Origin: Clytia hemisphaerica
Taxonomy: Eukaryota > Cnidaria > Hydrozoa > Leptothecata > Clytiidae
DNA: 64,000 nt
Assembly (NCBI GenBank): GCA_902728285.1
Contig: CACVBU010000599.1
Location: 124,001-188,000, forward strand
Direction: 5' to 3'
Shown here piece after piece: positions 44,721 to 56,018 of this stretch; within the stretch, counting starts at the first letter, position 1; every line of letters starts with the position of its first letter. Made by a program: the position numbers and the translations under genes. The notes beneath the pieces were generated by a model. It worked only from the letters and a program-made list of their open reading frames with translations. It made no database searches and was not told the DNA's origin.

Positions 44721-47208
44721 TGCTGCCTGAGAAACCTTACAGAAAAATGAAAAATGGTAACCCAAAGATTCCAGATGTTAAAATTTTCCCGACCTTCAGA
44801 GCTTTAGCATGTCGGAAGAAAATTTCTACATCGAGTACCAGATAAGCACAACACCCGCCGCCGCCCGCGCAAGGCTCTTTTTTCCTTCTAGTTGTTCTAG
44901 TGTAAATAGGGCCTTAACAAAATCGAACGATATTCGTCGAACGATCGAACATTTTTATTCGAATCACGAATCGTCTGTCGAAATCATCAAAACATAAAAA
45001 TAAAACAAAAACAAAAATGTACAAAGATGACTTGTTGGTTCTTGGGCAGCTTTGATTTATTTCTAGACAAATTCGACAAATTTGCTTACCTCCGTACTTC
45101 TTTATCATAGAATATCCACTTAGTTTTGCAAGGTAGGTTGTTCACTAAAAACAACAGGTCGTTCACTAAAAGAGCACTTCCTCCCGCCCGCCCGCGCGAC
45201 TTGCAAAAACCTCTTATTGATTGACCTTATTGCGAAGCGAATATACATGAGCGAAGCAGTTTTGCTATCGTGTATATGTACCTTTAAATGTCACCTACGC
45301 TGGGGAGTGCAAATGAAAAATTACTATATATATCCAATCTTTCAAACGCAGAAATGATTGAGAAAGCCGTCCGCCCTTCCTTAGATCAAACCTAGAATCG
45401 TGGGGCGGAGAGACCTGGAATTACGGATGGTTAAATTCGTTTTTTTTCAAAAAGTGTCGCCTAGTGCGTTTAGATATACCAATTCTTAAAAGCTACGGAG
45501 ATAATACACGTGGTTACCGGTACTAGATACGGCTTGTTTTTATCTCCTTAAGGTTTAAAAGGAAATCTAAAGAAGAGATTGGAAAATCAGCGCGGGCTGG
45601 AAGCGTTCAAGAAGCGTTCAAATGGCGCTCATTTTTCAAGAAGTCATTGCATTGACTCGAGCAAAGACTTTCGAAGGGCTTTCGAACTTTTCCAAATTCG
45701 AATGTTGACAAAAACAACAAACAAACATTTATTGTTGTTTTGAAAAGAGAAATTGGTGTTTTGAAAAGAGATGTTGCTTGATGAAAAGAAACGAAAAATT
45801 AAGCAGCTGAACTTGCGGAATGAGAAGAAAAAAGATGGAATTTTTATTCTTTCATCGACAGGCAAGGCTCAACAGAGTTATTGCTTCATTGCAAGAAGAG
45901 GATTTTAGATGAAGAAATGAACTGTATACATATGGTGGGAAAGCCATTCCTTTTGGTTTAGATTGAATCTTGGTAGTATGTTGAAGTGAGCATCACTGGA
46001 CTTGTTGTATGTTTTGAATTGATGGGAACAAAAATATTTTGCGCTTTTGGATATGGCTAACCTGGAAGAATTTATTCCTCCCCTTATTCAGTGGAAGGAG
46101 AAATGTTTGTTTGTCGTTGTTTTTTAAATTTTGGCTTGACCGACCCTCGATGATGTGGGATCTTTGGTTGTTTGTTTTTTATGAATACGCATCGATGGTC
46201 AGAGATATAGAACATTGACATTTGACTGTATTATAAAAAAGGATTTTATTGTTGGTAATGGTAACTAATGGTAATGACTTGTAAAATGTCGAAATACAAC
46301 GACAAAACATGACATTATGTTTATGGATGCATTATTTTAACTGTTTTAAATTCCTGTGCTACAGCCGAGAAAAAAGTCACAGATTTTTTACTTTTTATGT
46401 GAAGAGTTTGCTCCTGTTTGTCAACAACTCGAGTAAGAGGGTAAAAGACTGCCAAGTACTTGCCTCCAGCATCAAACTTAAGATAAGAGTTTCCCAACTT
46501 TGAAAAAAATTACAGCCAGTAAAATTTAGAGGTTTTACCTAGTAGAATCGATGAAGAATACTTTCTATATCTCAGTTTTTTTTATCTGGTTTTTCTTTAT
46601 TTTTATATCAGGATTTTACAGCGCTAATAGTTTAGAGATAATTTTAGAACTTTGTTAAATTTTTCAGAATTTACGATGCAATGATACAATACTCCTAATT
46701 AATATGGTTATTGAATTTTGAAACTACATAAGTCAACTTATTTCTATTAAATTCTAGTCTTGAAATCCTCTGTATTTCACATCCCTGTCTCAATAAACCG
46801 AGTGATGTTTAAAGTTTGTTTAACTTTTTTTGATTCTCTGGGCTCTTTGCAAGGAAGACCTTTTGAAGAGGCTAGAGAGGTATTTTCCCTCCCGGGACGA
46901 AATTTTTGCCAAGTTTTCCAGCGGGTCTATGACACAGGGGTGTTTATGTTAGGAAAAAAGTTTTCGAATGTTATTTTTACTCGAACGTTCGAAATTTAAA
47001 ATTTGAAAGATTCGAAAGTTCGAATTTGAACGCAAGGAGTTCGAAACCGGAAGTAAAACGAGTCTAAAACAAAAACTAAGAAATAAAAATACTCAAGGCT
47101 CAGGGCGGACAAATGATAATTGAACTTTTCACAACGATTCATGAAAAAATTCATATAATATTCCTCAAATCTGTAGAAGTAAACGTCGTAAGTTTGTACA
47201 CCTGAAGT
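44721..47208. other. Non-coding interior of the nested repeat region
   Basis: Holds the short IR2 relative (about 45235-45345: GCGAAGCGAATATACATGAG) and a family B edge at 46905-46945 (CCAGCGGGTCTATGACACAG). Open frames are short and unconvincing. No gene called. Confidence 0.45.
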
Positions 47209-47547
47209 GTCTAGGGTCATGACCCAGAAGGCTCACAAGACACTGCGCACTTCCGAGTTTTTTTGTGACGACACTGCGCAGCACTGCGCACTTCTAAAAA
47301 TATTTTAGAGACGCAAAAGTTCCCCTCGAAAGATAGCCGTTCTGGTCAGCAAAATAGATACCGAGCTGTGATAAATGAGCAATTTTCAACTCGGAAATGT
47401 TAACTCGTTTTGCGTAACTCGACATTCATTTTAAAGACCGAAAAAATTTCATCGCGCGGGCCGCTCGCTCGGAAATTTCCCACCCTGACAAAAAGTCAGA
47501 AGTGCGCAGTGTCACTTGAGCCTTCTGGGCCATTGACCCTAGGCAGT
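47209..47547. mobile_element. 340-bp MITE with about 40-bp TIR
   Basis: Left end TAGGGTCATGACCCAGAAGG then CTCACAAGACACTGCGCACT; right end is the reverse complement of a near-identical version (AAGTGCGCAGTGTCACTTGA then GCCTTCTGGGCCATTGACCC). ACTGCGCA is repeated inside. Additional GGCCATCGTA fragments follow to 47660. No ORF. Confidence 0.75.
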
Positions 47548-47960
47548 TCTAGTTCACAAATTTTATAAGAACTGGAAGTGCGTAAAAACTAGAAGTGCGT
47601 GTTTTGAGCCTTCTTGGCCATCGTACTACGAGCTGGGCCATCTTCTGGGCCATCGTAGTTGCCGGGGTTTCGCGGGGTTTACATGAATCTATTTAAACTT
47701 GCAATTTCTAGTGTGTGACCCTATAAATATTTTGCTTGCAATTTGCGAATCGAGTGACTTGCCTGGATCGCTTCGCAATTCTTATACATATACACTAGTT
47801 TGATACTTGATACTTGGTGTTAAAAGTCAAGGGATGATGAAGATCCTTTCTGCTACTGTTCAAACTAATTTTTTTCCTTTTAACAGCAAAATAAACATTT
47901 AAAACCGAAGAACCACTGCTTAGATTGCTTAGATGCGTGCCGCCCGCGCGGCAATTTGAT

Positions 47961-48241
47961 CAACTTCAGATTCTAAGCCCGTGTTTCGGCTTCCGGTAAT
48001 TTTGTTGCTGTTCACTGTTAGGGTACACCATTTTAAAACGGCATTTTTCGCAGTCCTAGCTACCAAACCGAGAAAGTTTCTGTGGCTTCAAGCCAAACCA
48101 TTCAAGGTCATTTTGATAAAATCATCGGTTTGGAGATGTGATTTATATAGCAAATTTTATAGCAAATTTTCGCTTGGGATAGAAGTTAAAGGTACGTGCA
48201 CAATATTAGCAAAACTGCTTCGCTCATAAATTCGCCTCGCA
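47961..48241. repeat. Inverted repeat IR2, right arm
   Basis: Reverse complement of 43866-44148. It ends about 260 bp before the ATG of the OTU protein, so it may contribute promoter sequence to the Helitron genes. Confidence 0.85.
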
Positions 48242-48500
48242 ATTATTTACCTCGTGTATTTTACCATTCTTTTGTGTTTTTACTGACTATTTTTTTTTTT
48301 ACTTTTCTGTTTCTGATATTTGGTGCTTTTATTATCTGTGATCTGTTGTCTGTCTGTCTGATCACAACACAGTTAATTGTACTCAGCTACTTGCCTGTAG
48401 GCCTGTGGGGGTGGGTGGGTGGTAAAAATGAATTTTTTGTTTATACCCACTGACCACCCAGACTACGCATGTACCCTTTTTCACGTGCTCTTTTGAAATA

Positions 48501-49748
48501 ATGGCTGAAGTCTATGATGAAGCCAAAGATACATCATGGCAGGCAATGGTACGCAAAGCCCGATCAATCGGGCTTAATGTTGGCGCTGTATGTTCCACAC
48601 TTGGGGATGGAAATTGCCTTTATAGAGCCATTGTTGAATGCCTTTCCATAACTGAAAGACCATATTGGGGCAGCCATTTGGATCTGCGGAATGAGGTTGT
48701 TAGTTTTGTTGATCATAATAGGCACTTAGACTTTGTTGAACAATGGGTCCTATCGAACGTAGATCAGCCAGATGATGATGGACAAGTTGTAAGCTTAGAT
48801 AATGTTATTCAGCGACAGTATCGTAATGCGGAGTATGGTTCAAAATTATTCATTCTAGCTGCTGCTAAAAAGCTTGGAATTATTATCTTCTGTACAAAAT
48901 ATAACAGCAACCGTGATTTTCAATACTTGACTTTTTGGCCTGAAAATATTCATCACCCAGCTACAGCTGGTAGAATGAATAGCGAAATCATCGAAAACTT
49001 TGATGGTCCAAAAATTATAATATCTCACAAATACAACCACTTCCAAAGTCTTTACTTTCTGAATGATGCAACATCATCAGCTAATCTTCTGCAGAGTACA
49101 TCCACCCACCATGTGTTTAGTAAAAGTAGTTTGCTTAAGCATGGGGAAATACCCAAGGATCAAAATATCATGCCCCGTAGGGATTCCAGAGAAGATCAAA
49201 GAGGACTCAAAAGAAAACATTCTACAACTGACGAGCATAATTATGCACGTCGGAAAAATGTAAGATTGGCAAATCAGGCTACATGTAGTAAGCAGACTGA
49301 AGAAGAGATTGATGATATTTTGAGGAGTATCTTTAAAGATAAAAGTTATGTGGAACGCAAAATTGCTGCTAGAAAATCTCACTGTGTTGATTTTGTTGTT
49401 GAGCCGACCGAAAGCCAACACCCATCCATAAATTTGCAGCATGGAAACCAAGAAGACACTGTTGAAGAAGCTGAACATCCACATATTGAAGGAAACCAAG
49501 AAGACACTGTTGAAGAGGTTGAACATCCACATATTGAAGGAAACCGAGAAATTACTGTTGATCAAATTGAACATTCACATATTCAAAGAGAGGTTCCGCT
49601 TCACTCAAATCCTGCTGTTGAAAGAGCAATTCAAGAATTCAATGATGCTGAGAGGCCGCACTCAGTGGAACATTGTATGAGTTGTTATGAGACTAGGCCT
49701 ATTTATCATGTATTATCCGAGAAAGAAAAAAAGGTTTCTCAATGGTAG
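48501..49748 (+). CDS. Helitron OTU-domain cysteine protease segment
   Basis: Starts ATGGCTGAAG. Residues 28-186 form an OTU fold: TLGDGNCLYRAI gives Asp36 and Cys39, W56 and LRNEVVSF follow, and SHKYNHFQSLYF gives the catalytic His180. OTU proteases cleave ubiquitin or polyprotein linkages; in Helitrons the role is unproven, either self-processing or host ubiquitin removal. Residues about 314-361 contain a 16-residue unit three times (GNQEDTVEEAEHPHIE and variants). The end carries HCMSCYETRPIYHV, the first half of a Cys finger. The frame is lost at A-run 49726-49732; without that, it would continue into the next segment. Confidence 0.85.
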   Translation: MAEVYDEAKDTSWQAMVRKARSIGLNVGAVCSTLGDGNCLYRAIVECLSITERPYWGSHLDLRNEVVSFVDHNRHLDFVEQWVLSNVDQPDDDGQVVSLDNVIQRQYRNAEYGSKLFILAAAKKLGIIIFCTKYNSNRDFQYLTFWPENIHHPATAGRMNSEIIENFDGPKIIISHKYNHFQSLYFLNDATSSANLLQSTSTHHVFSKSSLLKHGEIPKDQNIMPRRDSREDQRGLKRKHSTTDEHNYARRKNVRLANQATCSKQTEEEIDDILRSIFKDKSYVERKIAARKSHCVDFVVEPTESQHPSINLQHGNQEDTVEEAEHPHIEGNQEDTVEEVEHPHIEGNREITVDQIEHSHIQREVPLHSNPAVERAIQEFNDAERPHSVEHCMSCYETRPIYHVLSEKEKKVSQW

Positions 49749-50142
49749 ATGTAAAAGATGCACAGATGAGATAAAAAAGAACAAATACAAGAAACACATC
49801 AATAGGTCGTTGATGTTCTCAGGATTGTATTCCCCAGTTAAAGATTGTTTCTTGGAAAATGGCATGCATTATCACAATAACCAACACTTCAAGGAAATTC
49901 CCCCTTTTCTTCAAAACCTGACATTTGTCGAAAGTCTTTTGATAAGAAAAATATCCATTGCCATTTATGTGCATTGTCTGAAGTATGGGATGTTAGCCTC
50001 CAAAGGTCATGCAGTAGCTATACCACATGACCTAAGAAAATTTACCAAACTACCACAACTGCCATCTGAAGTTGGTATTCTTCTTATAAGAGGTGGTAAA
50101 AAACAGCTCAAAAGCATACATGGCTTGCAGGCAAAGAATTGA
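49733..50142 (+). pseudogene. Helitron linker segment between OTU and Rep (frame-shifted)
   Basis: After the A-run the reading continues as RFLNGRCKRCTDEIKK, completing the Cys finger that starts with CMSCYE in the previous frame. It goes on through PPFLQNLTFVESLLIRKIS, CLKYGMLASKGHAVAIPHD and LPSEVGILLIRGG, typical of the Helitron N-terminal region before Rep. A second A-run (50098-50103) shifts into the Rep frame. Confidence 0.8.
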
Positions 50143-52951
50143 GCAGGCTTTGGTTGGTCTAATATTTGGTGTTCCAAAGTATGGTGAAAGTGCACCAAGA
50201 CCAGGATTTACCCGTTATACAGGTAAAGACCATGTGTCTGGTATTGGGCTAAATGGGAGATTCTTTTTGTACCAGCCAAATCCATATTATTGGGATGTGG
50301 TAATTGATGTTGATCGTTTGATGCATATTCCAGAGAAAGAAGGAGAGCTAAAAGGTCTACCAGTTGTATCGACAGCAAATAATTTAGCTACTGAAGAGGA
50401 GGACTTAGGGCCTGGTCCAAAACAGTTTGATTCCCTGCAGGCTGAAGAAGAGTTGGTGACAACATCAGGATTTGCAGCCCAGCTAACAAACATTGATGTT
50501 GATGACAACATAAAGAATGCATTGAAAATATTTCTTGGAGAGAACAGTGGTGAAATAGAAAACATAATCAAACAAGGTGCTGTTGCTGATCTTGGGAACT
50601 TGAAGTCTGATAACAAAGAGAAGCCCCTTCCTGAGCTGTCTACTGAAGGTTTTTTCACAATGGCTTATCCACATATTTTCATTAATGGAACGTGTGACAT
50701 AACTATTCCATCAACAAGGGCTGTTGATTATGACATGTGGGTAGATCATATATATTTTTGCTCAGATAACCGTGTATCGGCTCATAGATTTTTGAAATTT
50801 CATCTTCTGAATATTGGACTCCGCAAGAAAGCTTTAAATCAAGGAAGCTTTTGTGTTAATCAGCAGGTTAATGAAAAACATCTTACCAGAGACGAACTAT
50901 TAGAAAGACTTCAAGACAAAGATGACAGTATTCCAAACAAATTTATTTCAATGAGCTCAAATTTAGTCAATACTGATCCATACTGGAAGGAAAGAAAGCA
51001 CGAACTTGACTCTTTGTGCTTTTTTAAGCTAAAAGAGGACAACGTATATCCATCCTATTTTGATACTTCATCCTGTGCTGAACACCACTGGGTACCACTT
51101 CATGATGTTATCATCAAATATCTTGCAAAGACATCAGGCGACAATATTCACACCATCAAAGAAAGATTTCAAACAGATGCACAATTTCGCCATCAAGTTA
51201 TTTTACAAAATCAGCATATCATTACGACTTACTTTAATGCAAGACATTTGAATTATAAAGACACGGTTTTAAAAAGTCTTTTTCAATATGAAGATGATTG
51301 GAGCAGATATGAGTTTGCAAAGAGTCGGGGTGCCATTCACACACATGCGTTGTACTTTTCCAAATCTCATTATGATATTGTCAAATCCATATTGGACCAA
51401 GATACATCAGATCCCAATGTTGATATTGCAAGTGATATTGAACAATGGCTACAATCAACTGAATTGAACACAAACGAGACATTCTCGCCCCATTTTGTTT
51501 CAATGCACCCTGCTGGAGGAACAATTGATGTTAACGAAGAAACTGAAGAAAGAACCTGGCTTCCTAATAAGAATCTCTGGCCTAAGCCAGATGGAACGCT
51601 TGAGGAAAATGATCCAAATATTTTGAAGGATTGTCTGCTATGTAAAACTACCAACGACAGCTTGAACCGATTTCAGATGGGTGTTGTTAATAGAGTAATG
51701 GTTCAAAAGTGCAGTAAGTATTGTTTGAGACGAAAAACTGTCACAACTAAAGAAAGGGATGAATCAGGAAAAAGAAAGAAAAAAGTTGTACGGTATTGCC
51801 GCCATCACTTTGGTGAATATGATGAAAGCACAAAACGCTCTGTTGGGAAAGAAACAAATCCTTTTAAACCACGCTTTATTGAAGGTAAAGTCCCGCGCTA
51901 TGAAGGAAGAAATGATCACCCAAGGATGGTACAACATGTATTTTTACGTCCATTGTCATGGATGGGGCAATGTGACACACAAGCCATTGTTTCCAAAGAT
52001 TTGTTAGCATTAATCAAATATATAACCGGTTATTGCTGTAAAGGGGCAGCCACAACAGCAGAACTGCATCAAATCTATCGAAACATTCTTGTTAAATCAG
52101 AGCCAAATATAACCATGAGATCAGTAGCGCAGAAGTTGATTTTGAAGACTGTTGGTATAGTTGACACACCCTCATCCAGTGCCGATTACATTAATGTGCG
52201 AGGTAAACTTTATCAATGTTCGAGAAGATTTAACAGGATAGGCTTGAGTGGTTTTCGTTTGTTTGACCCAAAAGGAAACAAAGATGGAGAAGTAACCAGA
52301 AAATCATCTCTTGATAAATTTTTAGGTGACTCACGAAGAACGCTTTACCCTAACATTTCACTTTATGATTGGGCAAAGATATGTACCTGCCCAAAAAGCA
52401 AATCATGTGGCAAAGATCATGTGCCTGTTTTTACTGGATGTCAAAGATTTTGGAAATGGCCTGTTTCTGAAAAATTTGCCAAAGAATTATTGATGAAATT
52501 TTCCCCAGGCACATGGAGAAATGTTGAGGACTTAAAAGAGCCTTTCGAAACCTTCACAGAGTCATTTGCAAACTTTTTAGATAGCGAAAGCTGTCCAGAA
52601 GCAGTAATAATGATGTTGAAATTTGCCAAAATTGATTTTGATAAAGAAATGCTCAGAAAAAATAAGAACAAAAACGATGATAGACAAATAGATTTAGATA
52701 CTGACAGCTTTCCATTTTCACAGTCTACACAAAATAGTCAGCAATCTTCTCAAGGATCAAATTTGGACTCATTTGGAAATGATTTATTGAGAGATATAGC
52801 TAGAAACCATAGGGTGCAAATGTCAAATGCCGAGGCTGACGAGCCTGTTCTTTATGCTGGTACAAATGATTTTGATTGGCATAAGCATGGGACGGATTGT
52901 CTAAACATAGATACGATTTCTGAAGACCAGTATCAGGAAATGAAAGACTGA
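50104..52951 (+). CDS. Helitron Rep/HUH endonuclease segment
   Basis: The open frame runs from the second A-run to a TGA at 52949. In the open frame counted from 50093, RGAIHTHALYFS gives the metal-binding His416 and His418, and KYITGYCCKG gives the Tyr pair 643/647 used for strand cleavage and transfer. A Cys/His block (CLLCKTT..CSKYCLRR..YCRHHFG) lies between them. The C-terminal CTCPKSKSCGKDHVPVFTGC and QSTQNSQQSSQGSN linker lead to the helicase. It would nick and transfer a single strand during rolling-circle transposition. The HUH and Tyr motifs are intact, but the segment has no own start. Confidence 0.85.
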
Positions 52952-54615
52952 CACTCGCAAGTTTCTGGTGCGGCATCTCTTGAGTTTGAAAGATCGAGTC
53001 GGCTGTGTACGCTCCCAGACGTCGACCCCAAGCTTGTGAACGAACTTCAAATGACGATTGTCTATTATAATCTAAAAACCTTACTGCAATATGCTAGAGG
53101 GAATATTGACATTAGTTATGACAATTGTAAACGCTTGGTTGTCCAGGGTTGTGCAGGTACAGGGAAAAGCCAAGTCATCAAGATTCTCTACCTGATGGCG
53201 GTACTATTCATTCGGCTGTTCATATTCCTCGAAATACAGGTTCGAACACTGCAACTTTAGTTGACAAGCCCATGTCTGCTGGTAAGTACAAAGAGTTAAA
53301 GGATCTTACTCTTGATGAAAATGAACATCTCTCGCTGATGTGTATTAATGCTAATGAAAGAGGAATGGTAGGAGAATACGTACTTGCTTGGTTTCATCAC
53401 AGGTTTATGGAGCTTTCTATTCGTTTGTTGAAAAGAGAAGGTGTCATCCCATTTGGTTGTATCCCAGCGTTTAATTTTTTTGGAGATATATTTCAACTAG
53501 GGGCTATTGGTTCAAGCAATTTAGGTGATCCGATTGTAGATTCTACTACTCCAATAGAAGCTGCTGGTAATTTAGTTTATAGTAATTTTCAAGATGTTAT
53601 AGTTTTAGAGGAGATTACGAGACAAAAGCCTGATCAGATAGCTTTGTTAAAAAGACTTGATAATTTACGGACTGGAAATGTTACAAGGAAAGACTGGGAG
53701 GAAATCAATGCTCGAAGCCATAATTCATTGTGCGAAGAAGAGAAGAGAAATTTTTTTATTTGTCTCACTGAAACATGGAAAGAAGCAAGGATGTATAATA
53801 AGAATGCGTTGAATAGCAAGTATGTGAATGGGAATCGTGCTGTGTCTGCCGAAATAATTTCCACTGGTGTAGGAAAACATCATTCCAAAGAAAAAGAATC
53901 TATGGGTCAAATCCCAAATGTGAGCATTGTTGCTGCTGGCTGTCGAGTCATTCTTACTAAGAATCAAGGTAGTCTTACTAGGCTTGGTTTAAATAATGGA
54001 GCACTGGGTACTGTGGTTAGCATCGTGTACAAAGAGGGTGTAAAACCCCCTGCCTTCCCAGAAGTTATAATTGTTGATTTCCCTAAATACAAAGGTCCAC
54101 AGTGGCACCCGGACCATCCCACCTGGGTGCCGATACCCTTGAATAAAGCTTTTTGCGATGCAAAATGCTGTCATCGTGAAGGATTTCCTCTGATTACTGG
54201 TTATGCATTAACAATAACAAAAAGCCAAGGTATGACAATAGGAAGAAACCAACAGATCTCTAATGTAATTATAAAACTGTCACCAGAAATAGGGATGGAA
54301 GCAAAAAACTATGGAACTGCATATACCGCATTCTCGCGTGTAACCGAAGATGCCGATTGGTGTATCGCTGAACCCATACCATTTGAACGTCTAGAGTATC
54401 TCAACAGACATCCTAAGAGGAAAGTTAGACAAGCTGAAGAGAAACGCCTTAAATCACTTTCTGAAAAAACGATTCGTGAAAATCCATGCTCTATCGAACA
54501 GTACCTCCTCTTGATCCAGGAAATTGACACCTTTTGTGATGATGGTATTCAAGATTCTCGATGCTACAAACATGCTGATCAATGTCGTTGTGTCCTGCAT
54601 TCCTTCGATCAATGA
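52952..54615 (+). pseudogene. Helitron PIF1-type helicase segment, motif Ia deleted
   Basis: The Rep frame continues past TGA 52949-52951 with LVNELQMTIVYYN and Walker A QGCAGTGKSQVIKI. Near 53180 it changes frame to LPDGGTIHSAVHIP, so the roughly 30-40 residues that normally carry motif Ia are missing. Walker B reads NERGMVG where DE is expected (Asn at 53353). Later motifs remain: FGDIFQLGAIG, EEITRQ, GCRVILTKN..NNGALGTVV and YALTITKSQGMTI with AFSRVTEDADW. Ends at 54615 with Cys/His residues (CYKHADQCRC). As written it could not hydrolyse ATP. Confidence 0.8.
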
Positions 54616-54753
54616 ATGTAACATGTCTTATTGGATCAAACTAGCAGACAAATCACAATGTATAGTTTAGTAGGAAATTTATGTTCCTTAGAATTACTAC
54701 TTGTGTACCTCCTGGAAGCGTTTTAGTCTGGTAAAAATAACCATCATTAATAC

Positions 54754-54916
54754 GTAATGCAACCCATTCTCAATATACCGGAGTGGAATGCTTTGAGGGA
54801 GGTAACTCACCTAAGCCCTGTCCAAAGTCTGGGAATGCAATCGCATACTTGTGTATTGTAAAGCAGGATGGACTCCCTCAAACAATTCCACATTGACTTC
54901 ATGTTAAATGGGTTAC
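54754..54916. repeat. Imperfect inverted repeat after the Helitron helicase
   Basis: TGGAATGCTTTGAGGGAG at 54784-54801 pairs with CTCCCTCAAACAATTCCA at 54873-54890, and outward AACCCATT (near 54761) pairs with AATGGGTT (54907-54914). Arms are about 45 bp with some mismatch, loop about 70. It may be the 3' terminal structure of the Helitron or a small foldback element. Confidence 0.75.
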
Positions 54917-55202
54917 TAAGTTTTGTGTACATGCTAAACTCCCAAGTAAGTAAACTTTTTGATACCATGTGGAAACCAGCGTACTTTAATGAGAGCCCTT
55001 AAAAAATAGTTTCCATATGGTAGCATAAAGAAATTGCAAAATTTAAAAAGCGAATTAACTCTTGTGACAAGGGTTCCATCTTAAACTTTTGAGAATGTTG
55101 TATTAAGTATTTTCCCTGTACTAAGGTTGGTAATTTAAGGACCATGCTTGTTATCTATTGTTTTTCTATTTCGTTTCAGTATAAATATTTAAATAAAACA
55201 CT

Positions 55203-55736
55203 ATGGCTTCACCTATGGATTCATGTGAACTTAGTCTGTCAGCCTCCTCTGATATCGATAACGAGGAAACAGCAGTGCCTAAAAACACCCTGAGGAATCG
55301 CCGTCGCCGGAAGAAACGGGCTGAACGCCTCCACGACCTTGAGGAGAAAGTGGAGAACCTACAGCAAAAACTCAAATTTATGATGATAGACGCGCGCAAC
55401 AAGTTAAGAGAGCAGCAAATAACCAACAACAGCAACGACCGCACCAACGACCGCCGACAACGCACCAACGACCGCCGACAACGCCCCAACGACCGCCGAC
55501 AACGCCCCAACGACCGCCGACAACGCTCCAACGACCGCCGACAACGCCCCGACGACCGCCGACAACGCTCCAACGACCGTCGACACCACCCCTACGAAGA
55601 CCGCTCACACCGTTCTTACGACGACCGCTCACACCACCCCTACCACGACTCCCGCCACCGCACTTACCATGACCGCCGAGACCGCCCATACCATGATCAT
55701 CACACATACAACATTACGTTACGTTTATCTCATTAA
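55203..55736 (+). CDS. Small basic coiled-coil protein with NDRRQR heptapeptide repeats
   Basis: 177 residues from ATG 55203, just after an acceptor-like TTTCGTTTCAG at about 55178. Residues 28-70 combine a very basic run (RNRRRRKKRAERL) with a Leu-heptad coil (HDLEEKVENLQQKL), bZIP-like in layout but lacking the usual N-x7-R signature. Residues about 77-125 are a 7-residue unit (T/P/S)NDRRQR repeated at least six times, grading into DDRSH/HPYHD repeats. No family is recognised; the composition recalls RS-domain RNA-binding proteins. It lies between the Helitron and the right IR1 copy and might be a captured gene fragment. Confidence 0.5.
   Translation: MASPMDSCELSLSASSDIDNEETAVPKNTLRNRRRRKKRAERLHDLEEKVENLQQKLKFMMIDARNKLREQQITNNSNDRTNDRRQRTNDRRQRPNDRRQRPNDRRQRSNDRRQRPDDRRQRSNDRRHHPYEDRSHRSYDDRSHHPYHDSRHRTYHDRRDRPYHDHHTYNITLRLSH
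55435..55585 (+). repeat. 21-bp minisatellite
   Basis: Unit ACCAACGACCGCCGACAACGC-like, seven copies in frame with the arginine-rich coding sequence. GC-rich in an AT-rich region. I see third-position and first-codon variation (ACC, CCC, TCC) between units. Confidence 0.9.
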
Positions 55737-56018
55737 CTTTATTCATTTTTTTATCACTTTTATAAATTCAATCGTGCGTCTCAAAAACTAATTTAGTCCC
55801 TTTCACCAAGCGTTCCCAGTAAAATTTTGGGTAGAAATTTTTGATCGGTTATTTCATGTTTTTTTTAATCATCTAATAAATAGAAATCTAATTCTAATCA
55901 CTCATAAGCGTTAATCTGTATTGTGGTTTTATAATAAGAAGTAGTCAAGTTCTGATTATGGTTTTAATTATATATTTATCGTTGGATTTTTACTTAGAAA
56001 TAAATTATGCTATTTATT

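Larger units (their letters stand above)
48501..54920 (+). mobile_element. Helitron-class rolling-circle transposon, decayed
   Basis: Holds in order OTU-like protease, C4-type linker segment, Rep/HUH nuclease (HxH and YxxxY) and PIF1-type helicase, the module set of animal Helitrons and Helentrons. No endonuclease domain follows the helicase. Exact ends were not found; a long inverted repeat at 54754-54916 lies about 140 bp after the helicase stop and could be the 3' structure. At least two frameshifts, one nonsense codon and one small deletion break the coding region. Confidence 0.85.

Noticed and set aside
46760-46999. 79-codon plus-strand frame
   Set aside because: Runs through a family B repeat edge and has no protein-like conservation.
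55203-55420. bZIP transcription factor
   Set aside because: Basic run and leucine heptads are present, but the invariant Asn-x7-Arg spacing of bZIP proteins is not.
55166-55707. Minus-strand Arg/Gly-rich frames opposite the NDRRQR repeat
   Set aside because: Minisatellite keeps all frames open; the plus-strand frame has the better start context and a structured N-terminus.
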